Shown: positions 34,839 to 43,502, counted from the stretch's first letter. The stretch: DNA of 64,000 bases from Deferribacteraceae bacterium V6Fe1 (GCA_022813675.1 CP063375.1:310001-374000), one strand, 5' to 3'. Notes: generated by a model from the letters alone, not told the origin. A program made the numbers and translations.

Positions 34839-35930
34839 ATGAGCAAATTTCAGGAAATACTCGACAGTTATGGTGTGAGCAGAAGGGACTTTTTAAAATA
34901 TTGCACTGCTCTTGGTGCTACCCTTTCCCTCTCACCGGCATTGGCTCCAAAGGTAGCAGAAGCAATTGAAAAAGACGACAGACCGCCTGTAATATGGCTT
35001 GAATTTCAAGATTGTGCCGGTGATTCCGAATCTTTACTAAGAGCAAACAGACCTACAGTTGCAGAATTAGTCCTCGATTATTTATCAATAGATTATCACG
35101 AGACAATTATGGCTGCCGCAGGGCATCAGGCTGAAGAAGCCAAAAAAGCGACAGTTGAAAAATATAAAGGAAAATATATCTGCATTGTGGAAGGCTCTAT
35201 CCCTGTCAATGATGACGGAGTATATTGCACTATTGGCGGGAAAACTGCAGTAGATATCTTAAATGAAGTGGGCGGCAACGCAGCTTTTGTAATAGCAGTT
35301 GGCACATGCTCTTCCTATGGTGGGCTTCCCGCTGCCTATCCAAACCCTACCGGAGCAAAAAGCGTAAAAGAGCTTTTGCCTAACAAAACGGTTATTAATC
35401 TCCCCGGTTGCCCGATGAATGTAGATAATTTGACCGGCACCATTGTACACTACCTACTTTTTGGTGCTCCGCCCGTAATGGATAAATTTTTAAGACCAAA
35501 ATTTGCCTATGGTAAGAGAATACACGATAACTGTGAAAGAAGGGCTCACTTTGATGCCGGACAATTTGTCAACGCCTGGGGTGACGAAGGGCACAGACAA
35601 GGCTGGTGCTTATACAAAATGGGTTGTAAAGGCCCTGAAACATATCATAACTGCCCGACTGTCAGATGGAATGAAGGGACAAGCTGGCCTGTTCAATCAG
35701 GGCATGGATGTGTGGGCTGTAGTGAACCGGGCTTTTGGGATACTATGACACCAATATACAACAGGTTGCCTAATATCCCCGGATTTGGTGTTGAAGCCAC
35801 AGCCACAAAGATTGGCGCTGCTGTAGTGGGGATATCCGCTGTGGTATTTGGTACGCACGGTATAGTAAGCCTTATCAGAAATAAGGGTATGGTCAAAAAA
35901 GTAGAGCACGAATTTGAAGATGAAGAGTAG
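34839..35930 (+). CDS. [NiFe] hydrogenase (group 1, membrane-bound) small subunit
   Basis: This is the iron-sulfur subunit that carries electrons from the [NiFe] site to the membrane cytochrome. The 363-residue protein has a Tat signal (SRRDFLKYC) and a C-terminal membrane anchor (AVVGISAVVFGTHGIVSLI). Cluster ligands are visible in GTCSSYGGL, LPGCPMN, DNCERRAHFDAG, WCLYKMGCKGPETYHNCP and HGCVGC. The usual N-terminal CxxC of the proximal cluster reads CAGD (Cys59, Asp62; codon 35022-35024 GAT), so an Asp stands where a cluster Cys is normally found. It lies 12 bases before the large subunit gene. No maturation genes are nearby. Confidence 0.93.
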   Translation: MSKFQEILDSYGVSRRDFLKYCTALGATLSLSPALAPKVAEAIEKDDRPPVIWLEFQDCAGDSESLLRANRPTVAELVLDYLSIDYHETIMAAAGHQAEEAKKATVEKYKGKYICIVEGSIPVNDDGVYCTIGGKTAVDILNEVGGNAAFVIAVGTCSSYGGLPAAYPNPTGAKSVKELLPNKTVINLPGCPMNVDNLTGTIVHYLLFGAPPVMDKFLRPKFAYGKRIHDNCERRAHFDAGQFVNAWGDEGHRQGWCLYKMGCKGPETYHNCPTVRWNEGTSWPVQSGHGCVGCSEPGFWDTMTPIYNRLPNIPGFGVEATATKIGAAVVGISAVVFGTHGIVSLIRNKGMVKKVEHEFEDEE

Positions 35931-35942
35931 GGAGGATAAAAT

Positions 35943-37658
35943 ATGGCTAACAAAAAAATCGTAGTCGACCCGATTACAAGGATCGAAGGTCATTTAAGGA
36001 TAGAAGCAAAAGTAGAAGATGGTAAAATTGTGGATGCTTGGTCCAGCTCCACAATGTTTAGAGGGGTAGAAAAAATCCTTCAAGGGAGGGACCCAAGGGA
36101 TGCGTGGTATTTTACACAGAGATTTTGTGGTGTTTGTACCACAGTCCATTCAATCGCTTCGATTAGAGCCGTGGAAAATGCCTTGGGCATAAGAATCCCT
36201 TTTAACGCCGAAATGATTAGAAATATCATTATCGGGATTCAAAATGTTCAAGACCACGTAATACATTTTTATCATCTTCATGCGCTTGACTGGGTGGATA
36301 TAGTTTCTGCTCTTAGTGCAGACCCTAAAAAAACCGCTCAGCTTCAGCAGTCAATTTCTGACTGGAAATTGTCAAGTGAAGACTATTTCAGAAGTGTCCA
36401 AAATAAGGTAGCTGCCTTTGCAAAAACAGGGAGACTTGGACCTTTTGGTAATGCTTATTGGGGGCACAGTGCATATAAATTGCCACCTGAAGCTAACCTG
36501 ATGGCCGTTGCCCACTACCTTGAAGCATTAAACTTACAAAAAGAAATTATCAAAATACATGCTATTTTGGGCTCTAAAAACCCACATCCTCAAACATTTC
36601 TCGTAGGCGGGATGTCTATCCCTGTTGACCCGAATAGCCAAAATGCACTCAATGCCGACAAAATAGCTGAAATCAATAAGTACATTGCAATGGCAAAAGA
36701 GTTTGTCGAGCAAGTATATATCCCTGATCTTTTGGCTGTAGCTCCATTTTATCTTGAATGGGCAAAATACGGAGCCGGGCATCTTAACTATTTATCATAC
36801 GGTGAATTCCCTGAAGATCAGACAGGGTATCCTAACGGTATGTGGATGCCGGCAGGGGTCATATTAAATGGTGACTTGTCAAAAGTATATGACGTAAATC
36901 AGGAAAAGATTACCGAATATGTATCACACTCATGGTATGAATATACCGGCGGTGACGATAAAGCCAAACATCCATATGACGGCGAGCAAATTTGGAAATA
37001 TACCGGACCAAAACCTCCTTTTGAGTATCTTGACACAGATAACAAATATTCTTGGGTAAAAGCACCAAGATATGATGACAAGCCTATGGAAGTAGGGCCA
37101 CTTGCAAGAATGGTTATCGGCTATGCAAAAGGGCATAAAGAGATAAAAGAAACTGTTGATCTTGTGCTTAATAAATTGGGAGTCGGTCCTGAGGTACTTT
37201 TCTCAACTCTTGGAAGGACGGCAGCAAGAGGAATAGAGACTCTAATTACTATCAACAGGTTGCCAAAGTGGGTAAATATGTTGGTAAATAACATTAAATC
37301 AGGTGATTTAGCAATCCACAACAATGAAAAGTGGGACCCTGAATCATGGCCAAAGTCAGCGAAAGGTTATGGATGGCATGAAGCTCCTCGTGGTGCACTC
37401 GGTCACTGGATTGTAATTGAAGATAAAAAGATAAAGAATTATCAGGCTGTCGTCCCATCAACATGGAATGCAAGCCCAAGGGATACAAACGGAATAAGAG
37501 GCCAATACGAGGAATCATTAATAGGGACACCGATTGCTGACCCTGAAAAGCCTCTTGAGATTTTAAGGACAATACACTCATTTGACCCGTGTCTTGCCTG
37601 TGCAGTTCACGTATATGACGAAAAGGGTGAGTTAAAGTCCAAAGTAAAAGTTTTATAA
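35943..37658 (+). CDS. [NiFe] hydrogenase (group 1) large subunit
   Basis: This catalytic subunit oxidises H2 at a periplasmic [NiFe](CN)2CO centre. The 571-residue protein has both metal-binding motifs: RFCGVCTTVHS (N-terminal, CxxC) and DPCLACAVH (C-terminal, CxxC). After the His, a 15-residue tail (VYDEKGELKSKVKVL) should be removed by a maturation protease, as in the family. DPITRIEGHLR at the N-terminus is typical. No selenocysteine codon is present. It is exported as a complex with the Tat-tagged small subunit. Confidence 0.96.
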   Translation: MANKKIVVDPITRIEGHLRIEAKVEDGKIVDAWSSSTMFRGVEKILQGRDPRDAWYFTQRFCGVCTTVHSIASIRAVENALGIRIPFNAEMIRNIIIGIQNVQDHVIHFYHLHALDWVDIVSALSADPKKTAQLQQSISDWKLSSEDYFRSVQNKVAAFAKTGRLGPFGNAYWGHSAYKLPPEANLMAVAHYLEALNLQKEIIKIHAILGSKNPHPQTFLVGGMSIPVDPNSQNALNADKIAEINKYIAMAKEFVEQVYIPDLLAVAPFYLEWAKYGAGHLNYLSYGEFPEDQTGYPNGMWMPAGVILNGDLSKVYDVNQEKITEYVSHSWYEYTGGDDKAKHPYDGEQIWKYTGPKPPFEYLDTDNKYSWVKAPRYDDKPMEVGPLARMVIGYAKGHKEIKETVDLVLNKLGVGPEVLFSTLGRTAARGIETLITINRLPKWVNMLVNNIKSGDLAIHNNEKWDPESWPKSAKGYGWHEAPRGALGHWIVIEDKKIKNYQAVVPSTWNASPRDTNGIRGQYEESLIGTPIADPEKPLEILRTIHSFDPCLACAVHVYDEKGELKSKVKVL

Positions 37659-37668
37659 GGGGGCTCTT

Positions 37669-38343
37669 ATGGCTGATAATAGATGTGCTGCCAGAAGGTA
37701 TGTGTATGTTTGGGAAGGCCCTGTAAGGATATCTCATTGGATAAACTTCTTTTGTATGATCTTCTTATCTTTCACAGGCGTATACATACATTACCCTTTT
37801 ATTGAAGCAACGAGCTTTACTAATGCACCCTACATCATGGGAGTAGTAAGATATTCCCACTATCTTGTAGGTGTGATTTTCGCTTTCAGTGTTATACTCA
37901 GATTATTCTGGTTGTTTGTGGGTAATAAATACTCCAGTTGGTCTTCATTTTCAAACCCTTTAAAAAAAGAGGACAGAGACATCTTCTGGAAATATTTTAA
38001 GTACTATATCTTTCTTGAAAAAAATCCGCCTCATGTTTTAGGGCATAACCCTGTTGCATTAGTTGCTTATATTGTGCTTTTTAACCTTTTTATACTACAG
38101 ATATTTACCGGGTTTGCACTCTGGAGTCAAGCTGACCCTAACAGCACTTTATATGCGCTAACAGGCTGGGTATTTACTTTTGTAAGCAACCAATGGGTAA
38201 GATTTTATCATTACATTTTTATGTTTCTGGTTGCTGGATTTGTAATTAACCATCTTTACAGTGCCGTTCTTTTCGACTTCAAATCTCAATCGGGAGAGAT
38301 AAGCTCAATCTTTGCAGGATGGAAACCTGATAGAAGAAAATAA
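37669..38343 (+). CDS. Ni/Fe-hydrogenase b-type cytochrome subunit
   Basis: This diheme cytochrome b anchors the hydrogenase and passes electrons to the quinone pool. The 224-residue protein has four hydrophobic helices with likely heme histidines in RISHWINFF, RYSHYLVGV and FYHYIFMFLVAGFVINHLY, the HupC/HyaC pattern. It follows the large subunit after 10 bases and ends 4 bases before a bidirectional terminator. Confidence 0.92.
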   Translation: MADNRCAARRYVYVWEGPVRISHWINFFCMIFLSFTGVYIHYPFIEATSFTNAPYIMGVVRYSHYLVGVIFAFSVILRLFWLFVGNKYSSWSSFSNPLKKEDRDIFWKYFKYYIFLEKNPPHVLGHNPVALVAYIVLFNLFILQIFTGFALWSQADPNSTLYALTGWVFTFVSNQWVRFYHYIFMFLVAGFVINHLYSAVLFDFKSQSGEISSIFAGWKPDRRK

Positions 38344-38347
38344 TCAG

Positions 38348-38373
38348 AAGCCCCTTTTTAGGGGCTTTTTTTA
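38348..38373. terminator. Bidirectional terminator between hydrogenase and sigma-54 regulator genes
   Basis: AAGCCCC-TTTTTA-GGGGCTT (38348-38367) is followed by T residues on the plus strand and faces A-rich sequence on the other side. It separates the convergent hydrogenase operon and the regulator operon. Confidence 0.85.
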
Positions 38374-38396
38374 TATATTTAAATTACATACAAATA

Positions 38397-39743
38397 TTAT
38401 TTAATGATAATATTATATTTCTTTATTTTTGCATTAAGGGTGACTCTCGATATCCCCAATTGCTCCGAAGTCTTGCTAAGATGATAGCTGTTTTCCTTGA
38501 GTGCCTTTAAAATCATCTCTTTTTCCAAGTTTTCAACTGCCTCATTTAAATTTGTATTAAATATTTCCATTTTATAATCCGAGTGGACAATTTCATTAAG
38601 CTTAATATGCTCTTTCTCTATACTTCTGCCATCAGCAAGCATTACCGCAGTGTTAATCACATTTTTAAACTCTCTCACATTACCCGGCCACTCATAAGTT
38701 TCAAGCAAAGATATGACATCCTTATTTATACAAGTAATCTCCTTTTTGTACTCTTTTGCAAAAACACCGACAAAATATTTTGTCAATTGAGTGATATCCT
38801 CTTTTCTCTCTCTTAAAGGGGGCAGCTTAACAGTAACACCGCTTATCCTAAAATACAAGTCGGGCCTAAATACATTTTCATCCATCAATTCATTTATCTT
38901 TTTATTGGTTGCAGCAATTAGTCTTACGTCAAGTTTTATCTTTTTTGTGCCACCCAAATGTTCAATCTCACTTGTTTCCAATACTCTCAGTAATTTTGAT
39001 TGTAAACCTTTTGAAATTTCCCCTATTTCATCCAAAAAGATAGTGCCATTTTGTGCAAGCTCAAACTTGCCGGGCTTGGACGATGCAGCCCCGCTAAAAG
39101 CCCCTTTTTCATATCCGAACAGCTCACTCTCTATCAAATCTCTCGGTATTGCAGCACAATTAATTGGGACAAACGGCCCCTTTCTGCCGCTATAATCGTG
39201 AATCATATTAGCTATAAGCTCTTTACCGGTACCGCTTTCCCCTAATATCAAAACCGGAGTCTTTGTAGGGGACACATTTGCAACAATCTTCAGCACTTCC
39301 CTTATATCTTTGGAGATACCTATAAAACCTTTTGAAGTAATATCTTCGACTTTAATGTATTCGTTGCCACATGTCTCAAACCTTTTATTTTGTTTGTATT
39401 TTTCTATATATTCTACCAAATCTTCAATATTAACAGGCTTTGTTAAGAAATCTTTTGCACCAAGCCTGATTGATTCCAAAACGGTATCACTTGTCCCGAA
39501 TGCAGTTATCATAATAACAGGAATATCAGGAAAATCTTTCTTGATTCTTTCCAATAAGTGCAGACCATTTGAGTCGCCAAGACGTATGTCCAAAAAAATA
39601 AGGGAAATATCTTTTATATTGTGCAATATCTCATATGCAAGTCTCGGGGTGTCTGCAGTTTCAACCAAATATCTGTCTGACAAAGACCTTTTTATGCTAT
39701 AACCTAAAGCCTCATCGTCATCTATCAATAATATTCTATCCAT
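38397..39743 (-). CDS. NtrC-family sigma-54-dependent response regulator
   Basis: This regulator activates sigma-54 RNA polymerase when phosphorylated. The 448-residue protein has a receiver (LLIDDDEA, phospho-Asp52 in FLDIRLGD, lysine in LTKPVN). Its AAA+ domain shows Walker A GESGTGKE, the sigma-54 contact loop GAFSGA (usually GAFTGA), Walker B TIFLDEIGE and FRPDLYFRIS. A C-terminal Fis-like helix-turn-helix ends it (SYHLSKTSEQLGISRVTLNAKI). It lies 1 base after its kinase gene. Likely targets are the two GTAAA-N5-TTTAC sites at 47528-47564 upstream of the TtrBA-type operon. Confidence 0.92.
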   Translation of the reverse strand: MDRILLIDDDEALGYSIKRSLSDRYLVETADTPRLAYEILHNIKDISLIFLDIRLGDSNGLHLLERIKKDFPDIPVIMITAFGTSDTVLESIRLGAKDFLTKPVNIEDLVEYIEKYKQNKRFETCGNEYIKVEDITSKGFIGISKDIREVLKIVANVSPTKTPVLILGESGTGKELIANMIHDYSGRKGPFVPINCAAIPRDLIESELFGYEKGAFSGAASSKPGKFELAQNGTIFLDEIGEISKGLQSKLLRVLETSEIEHLGGTKKIKLDVRLIAATNKKINELMDENVFRPDLYFRISGVTVKLPPLRERKEDITQLTKYFVGVFAKEYKKEITCINKDVISLLETYEWPGNVREFKNVINTAVMLADGRSIEKEHIKLNEIVHSDYKMEIFNTNLNEAVENLEKEMILKALKENSYHLSKTSEQLGISRVTLNAKIKKYNIIIK

Positions 39744-39744
39744 G

Positions 39745-41115
39745 CTACTCCTTTATAAGTCTGATTAAGAAAGTAGTCCCATATTCATTTGACGAAACAT
39801 TTATCTGCCCGTTTAAGGCATTTATTATAGACTCAATATAAAAGAGTCCAAGTCCTGTCCCCGTCTTTTTGGTAGTATAAAACGGTAAAAATATTTTATC
39901 AATATTCTCTTCATCTATTCCAAATCCATTGTCACGAAAACCGATTAATATGTGACTGTCCTGCTCATCAAAAACTATTTCAATATTTGTGGCAGCTGCT
40001 TCAAAACTGTTATTTAAAAGATTGATAAGTATTTCAATTACTTTTTCCGCATCTGTAAATATGCTATCATTTTGTATGTTATTAATAAATAACAGCTCAA
40101 GTTTGTTTGAGTAATTAATGTATACATAATCTTCCAATACCTTTTGTATCTCACTTACTTTTACACCACTCTTTTTAATGCTTATAGGCTTTGCAATGTC
40201 TAAAAAGTCATTTACTATTTTGACAATCTTGTTCGTTTCACGAATAAGATATTCGGTATCTTTTGAATATCTTTCATCCAATTCTTTGGCAAGAGTCTGA
40301 GCAAGCAAAAGTACGGTCATTGCAGGATTCTTTAATTCGTGAGCAAGCCCGGAAGACATCATACCGATTGAAGCCATTTTTGAATTTGCCATAATCTTTT
40401 TTTCCTGCTCCATATTTTTTTCTATCGCATCTGCAAGCCTTTTAGAAATATCTGTTAGGTTTTTTGCAATATCTCTAACCTCTCTTGAAGAATACCAAGG
40501 CAATTTAATATCTTTTGTCAGATTGGACAAATCCATCTTTTGAACATACTCATTTAAAACCTGCATCGGGGTAATAAGTAAATTTGTAAAAAAGATTACA
40601 ACTATAAGCAGAAAAATAAACGTAAATATTTCCGTTATACCTATCTTCAAACTGTCTTTTATTGCCACTGCTACAATATATTCGGGATTTATTTCATAAA
40701 TGATATGACCTACAACACCTTGATTACCCCCAATAGTTATGGGAAATTTTATCAAATCGGCTTTATTCATTTTTTCAGGATATTTTTTAACCGCAAGTGC
40801 ATCTGTGATATAATTCATATCTTTATCAAACAAATAAACATTTTTTAAATAATCTGAGGACTTTTGAATAGACTCCACAATTGTAAACATCGTGTAGATA
40901 TCTTTATAAATAATTGCCTCTCCAAGTTTTATATTCAATATGGATATATTTTGCTTTATGGAATTATTTACTGTTTCGGTTAAAAATCTTTTGCTGTAAC
41001 TATACGACAATGTAATTGTAACCAATAAGGTAAAAAAAGATGCAAAGATGGTAAGAAGAATTACCCTTGTCCTAAAGCTATTTGGTATTAATAATCTTAT
41101 AATTTTCGACTTCAC
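39745..41115 (-). CDS. Membrane sensor histidine kinase
   Basis: This is the kinase partner of the sigma-54 activator. The 456-residue protein has helix 1 (about residues 18-40), a periplasmic domain of about 120 residues, helix 2 (about 168-188), a HAMP-like linker, a HisKA box (GLAHELKNPAMTVLLLAQTL) and a HATPase domain (LINLLNNSFEAA, DNGFGIDEENIDKIF, GTGLGLFYIESI). No PAS domain is seen. It overlaps the PhnD-like gene by 38 bases. The gene order (binding protein, kinase, sigma-54 regulator) matches the three-component AioXSR/ArxXSR arrangement, in which a periplasmic binding protein presents the signal to the kinase. Confidence 0.9.
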   Translation of the reverse strand: MKSKIIRLLIPNSFRTRVILLTIFASFFTLLVTITLSYSYSKRFLTETVNNSIKQNISILNIKLGEAIIYKDIYTMFTIVESIQKSSDYLKNVYLFDKDMNYITDALAVKKYPEKMNKADLIKFPITIGGNQGVVGHIIYEINPEYIVAVAIKDSLKIGITEIFTFIFLLIVVIFFTNLLITPMQVLNEYVQKMDLSNLTKDIKLPWYSSREVRDIAKNLTDISKRLADAIEKNMEQEKKIMANSKMASIGMMSSGLAHELKNPAMTVLLLAQTLAKELDERYSKDTEYLIRETNKIVKIVNDFLDIAKPISIKKSGVKVSEIQKVLEDYVYINYSNKLELLFINNIQNDSIFTDAEKVIEILINLLNNSFEAAATNIEIVFDEQDSHILIGFRDNGFGIDEENIDKIFLPFYTTKKTGTGLGLFYIESIINALNGQINVSSNEYGTTFLIRLIKE

Positions 41116-41932
41116 GGCTAATCTTTATCACATTTGAATAATCGTAACCAAGGCCATCTTCAAATCTGTCAATATTCAACTGGCTCAAAATCTTTCTCCC
41201 CTCTTCATCCTTGTCCATATTAATCAAAATATCTTTTATCCTTTTCAATAGTCTTTCGTTTAATTTTTTTGAAGCGACAATAGGTGGGATAGGGAAATCA
41301 GGAGATTTAAATACAACCTTAGTATTGCCAATAATTTCAGGAGAAACTATCTTTTCATGCTCATAAATCAGACTGTCAACCGGTGCAACATCTACCACCC
41401 CTTTACTTACCAAATATATAGATTTATCGTGACTGCCTGTAAAATACACCTTTGAAAAATATTTCTCCACATCAATGTTATTGTTATTAAAAAAATACAG
41501 CGGATAGATAGTGCCGCTAAATGAAAGCTTATCTGTGAAGGCTATTGTCTTGCCTTTTAATGAATTTAGGCCGTTATACTCAAAATCCTTTTTAACAATA
41601 AGATAAGACTGATATTTAGGTTTACCGTTTACCACAGGAATTGCCAAAAGCACGTATGAATCATCTTTCAAAAATGCGATTGCACCAGAGCAAACACTTG
41701 CAATGTCAACTTCTGCATTTTCTATTAATTCGTTCATTTCCGAATAGTTTTTTTTGCTTACAAGCTCAACATTCTGCCCAAGCTTTTTAGAAATATACTC
41801 ATTAAGCCTTTCATACAAATAAACGGTATTCCCTGCGGAAATAACCGAGGAAACACCAAATTTCAAGGCTTCAGCAAAAGAATATGTATAAATAAGCAAG
41901 CTAAATATTACAAGACAACTAACTTTCTTCAT
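41078..41932 (-). CDS. PhnD-like periplasmic substrate-binding sensor protein
   Basis: This periplasmic binding protein belongs to the phosphate/phosphite/phosphonate (PhnD, PF12974-like) class. The 284-residue protein has a signal peptide (to about residue 19, YSFA), LKFGVSSVISAGNTVYLYERL, VDIASVCSGAIAFLKD, LKGKTIAFTDKLSFSGTIYPLY and PPIVASKKL. No ABC transporter genes are present, and it is transcribed with a kinase and a sigma-54 regulator. It therefore probably acts as the ligand-sensing component, as AioX does for arsenite or the TtrS periplasmic domain does for tetrathionate. The ligand is unknown. Confidence 0.82.
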   Translation of the reverse strand: MKKVSCLVIFSLLIYTYSFAEALKFGVSSVISAGNTVYLYERLNEYISKKLGQNVELVSKKNYSEMNELIENAEVDIASVCSGAIAFLKDDSYVLLAIPVVNGKPKYQSYLIVKKDFEYNGLNSLKGKTIAFTDKLSFSGTIYPLYFFNNNNIDVEKYFSKVYFTGSHDKSIYLVSKGVVDVAPVDSLIYEHEKIVSPEIIGNTKVVFKSPDFPIPPIVASKKLNERLLKRIKDILINMDKDEEGRKILSQLNIDRFEDGLGYDYSNVIKISREVENYKIINTK

Positions 41933-42173
41933 ATCTGCTCAAAGTAAACTCTCTTTTTTCTTGCAAAGATACATCTACAAGCGCCTTTACCAAGATTTCT
42001 TTACTAAAACCATCTTCCGTCTCCATACTAAATGTACGGGAATTAACGTCAAAGTCTACATTTTTAACACCCTGCAACCCGGCAAGATGCTGCACTATGG
42101 CATCAGGACACCCCATTCATAAAAAACCGCCTTTTATCCCCATGCCGTCTACTTCAAATAAAATATTTTTCAT
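41919..42173 (-). CDS. HMA-domain protein with a probable selenocysteine at TGA 42117-42119
   Basis: This small heavy-metal-associated-type protein is of unknown role. ATG 42171-42173 has the well-placed Shine-Dalgarno AGAGGTG. The frame reads MKNILFEVDGMGIKGGFL, then TGA (42117-42119), then MGCPDAIVQHLAGLQGVKNV and on to TAA/TAG at 41919, 84 codons in all. With Sec at TGA the motif is UxxC, and the following I, L, GV and V spacing (UxxCxxxIxxxLxxLxGVxxV) fits the first helix of HMA domains, where CxxC is expected. Only readthrough gives the complete beta-alpha-beta-beta-alpha-beta fold. A hairpin starts 12 bases after TGA. The alternative start at 42116 loses strand 1. It overlaps the PhnD-like gene by 14 bases. 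Confidence 0.7.
42086..42104 (-). promoter_or_regulatory. Candidate bacterial SECIS hairpin
   Basis: On the minus strand GATGC-CATAGTGCA-GCATC forms a 5-bp stem with a 9-base loop containing GU. It begins 12 bases after the TGA codon, which is close to the distance between UGA and the SelB-binding hairpin in E. coli fdhF. Stem strength is modest. Confidence 0.4.
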
Positions 42174-42189
42174 AAAACACCTCTGAATA

Positions 42190-43107
42190 TTATTTGAAAT
42201 TTTCGACCTCATACAATTTAGTCATTTTATTCAGATTTGTCCACTCTATTAGGCTGCCATCATACATTGAGATATTCTTCTTACCAAGCAATTCGTGGAT
42301 TAACATCCACCCTTCGGTTGAATGATTCCCCGTATTGCAATAGATTATTATTTTCTTATCAAGGTCAATATTCAAAGCATGAAAAGTATTTAAAGCAGTA
42401 GTCTTATCCACAAAGCTTCCATCCTTTTTACAAAAAAGCTCTTCAGGGGCTACAAAGGCACCGGGGATATGACCGGGATAAGGAATATAGCTTGCTTTAT
42501 TTGACCCCAAATATGACTGAAAATCTCTGAAATCTACAAGGATATAACTTTTATCTTTCAATGCCTTTTCTACATCTTCAGTGGTAGCTATCATTGAATT
42601 ATCAGCATCTTTTAAGATAACATCCCCTTCTGCGACATTCCGCTGATCTCCCTTTTCAATAGGCTTTGACTCTTTAAGCCATTTTAAATATCCACCTTCC
42701 ATTAAAGTAACATTTTGAAATCCATAGAGCTTAAATTGCCAATAAAGTCTTGTTGCATATTTAAGATTTTTAATACCATACTGAATAGTATATATAACCA
42801 CTTTTGAATTATTATTTATACCGTAACTTCTGAGTAAATTTTGAAAATAGGCTTTATCCGGCAAGTAACCTTCCAATAATTTGCCGTTTATCTCTTTATC
42901 AATCCTGATATCAGATTTATTTACATAAATTGCATTTGGTATGTGTCCTTTATAAAAATCCTGCTTATTCGCTCTGATATCAAGAATAATCAAATCTTTA
43001 TCATTTAAATGTGCTAAAACCCAGTCAGTATCCACAATTGGACTCATCTTTGCATAAATATTAACACTCATAAATAACATCAATAGAAATATTACAATCC
43101 TTTTCAT
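42190..43107 (-). CDS. Periplasmic tandem rhodanese (thiosulfate sulfurtransferase family)
   Basis: This exported sulfurtransferase has 305 residues. It has a signal peptide (to about residue 19, NIYA) and two rhodanese domains. The first (LIILDIRANKQDFYKGHIPN) is inactive-like, with no Cys in its loop (IYTIQYGIKN). The second keeps the catalytic loop IIYCNTGNHSTEG with the active Cys. It probably carries or transfers sulfane sulfur (persulfide) in the periplasm. It follows the 119-residue GC-tailed protein after 13 bases and precedes the HMA selenoprotein gene, in the same transcription unit. Confidence 0.85.
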   Translation of the reverse strand: MKRIVIFLLMLFMSVNIYAKMSPIVDTDWVLAHLNDKDLIILDIRANKQDFYKGHIPNAIYVNKSDIRIDKEINGKLLEGYLPDKAYFQNLLRSYGINNNSKVVIYTIQYGIKNLKYATRLYWQFKLYGFQNVTLMEGGYLKWLKESKPIEKGDQRNVAEGDVILKDADNSMIATTEDVEKALKDKSYILVDFRDFQSYLGSNKASYIPYPGHIPGAFVAPEELFCKKDGSFVDKTTALNTFHALNIDLDKKIIIYCNTGNHSTEGWMLIHELLGKKNISMYDGSLIEWTNLNKMTKLYEVENFK

Positions 43108-43120
43108 ATTATCTCCCTTT

Positions 43121-43480
43121 TTAACAACCCCAATTTCTCTCCTCTTTTATAGGAGGGAGCAGATTATATGTCTTCTTAATTACTTTTCCCTGAGTTTTAA
43201 TTTCCAGCGTAACCTTATCACCAGCAAAACATTTGTTATCCAACTCAATATAACCGCTTTCCGCTGTCAGTTTATACATATCTCTTTTATGTTCGAGGCT
43301 TTTTGTCCGATTTACTTTCATGCATTCTATATTGGTACTGAAAGTAAAAGGTGTATTAGTCCTAACAATAATCATTGCATTTTCAAACTCATGAATTTCA
43401 TTAGGAAGCTCAAAACCTGACTCCTCAGCAAATACATTTGAAAACAAAATGACTATTAGTAGAAAAATATATTTTCTCAT
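43121..43480 (-). CDS. Small exported protein ending in Trp-Gly-Cys
   Basis: This protein is not recognised as a known family. The 119-residue product has a signal peptide (to about residue 18, NVFA), a beta-rich body with two internal cysteines (NIECMK and NKCFAG) and the C-terminus ERNWGC directly before the stop. A free C-terminal Cys after Gly is shared with two exported proteins of the sulfur locus at 53245 and 54691. With a rhodanese immediately downstream, a thiol or persulfide carrier role is plausible but unproven. Its body resembles a small immunoglobulin-like or SoxY/SoxZ-type beta sandwich in size only. Confidence 0.6.
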   Translation of the reverse strand: MRKYIFLLIVILFSNVFAEESGFELPNEIHEFENAMIIVRTNTPFTFSTNIECMKVNRTKSLEHKRDMYKLTAESGYIELDNKCFAGDKVTLEIKTQGKVIKKTYNLLPPIKEERNWGC

Positions 43481-43502
43481 CTCTCACCCTAAAACCATAT
43501 TA

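Noticed and set aside
41919-42116. HMA gene starting at the ATG right after the TGA
   Set aside because: That product lacks the first beta strand and the first position of the metal motif, and the upstream ATG in the same frame has the better Shine-Dalgarno.
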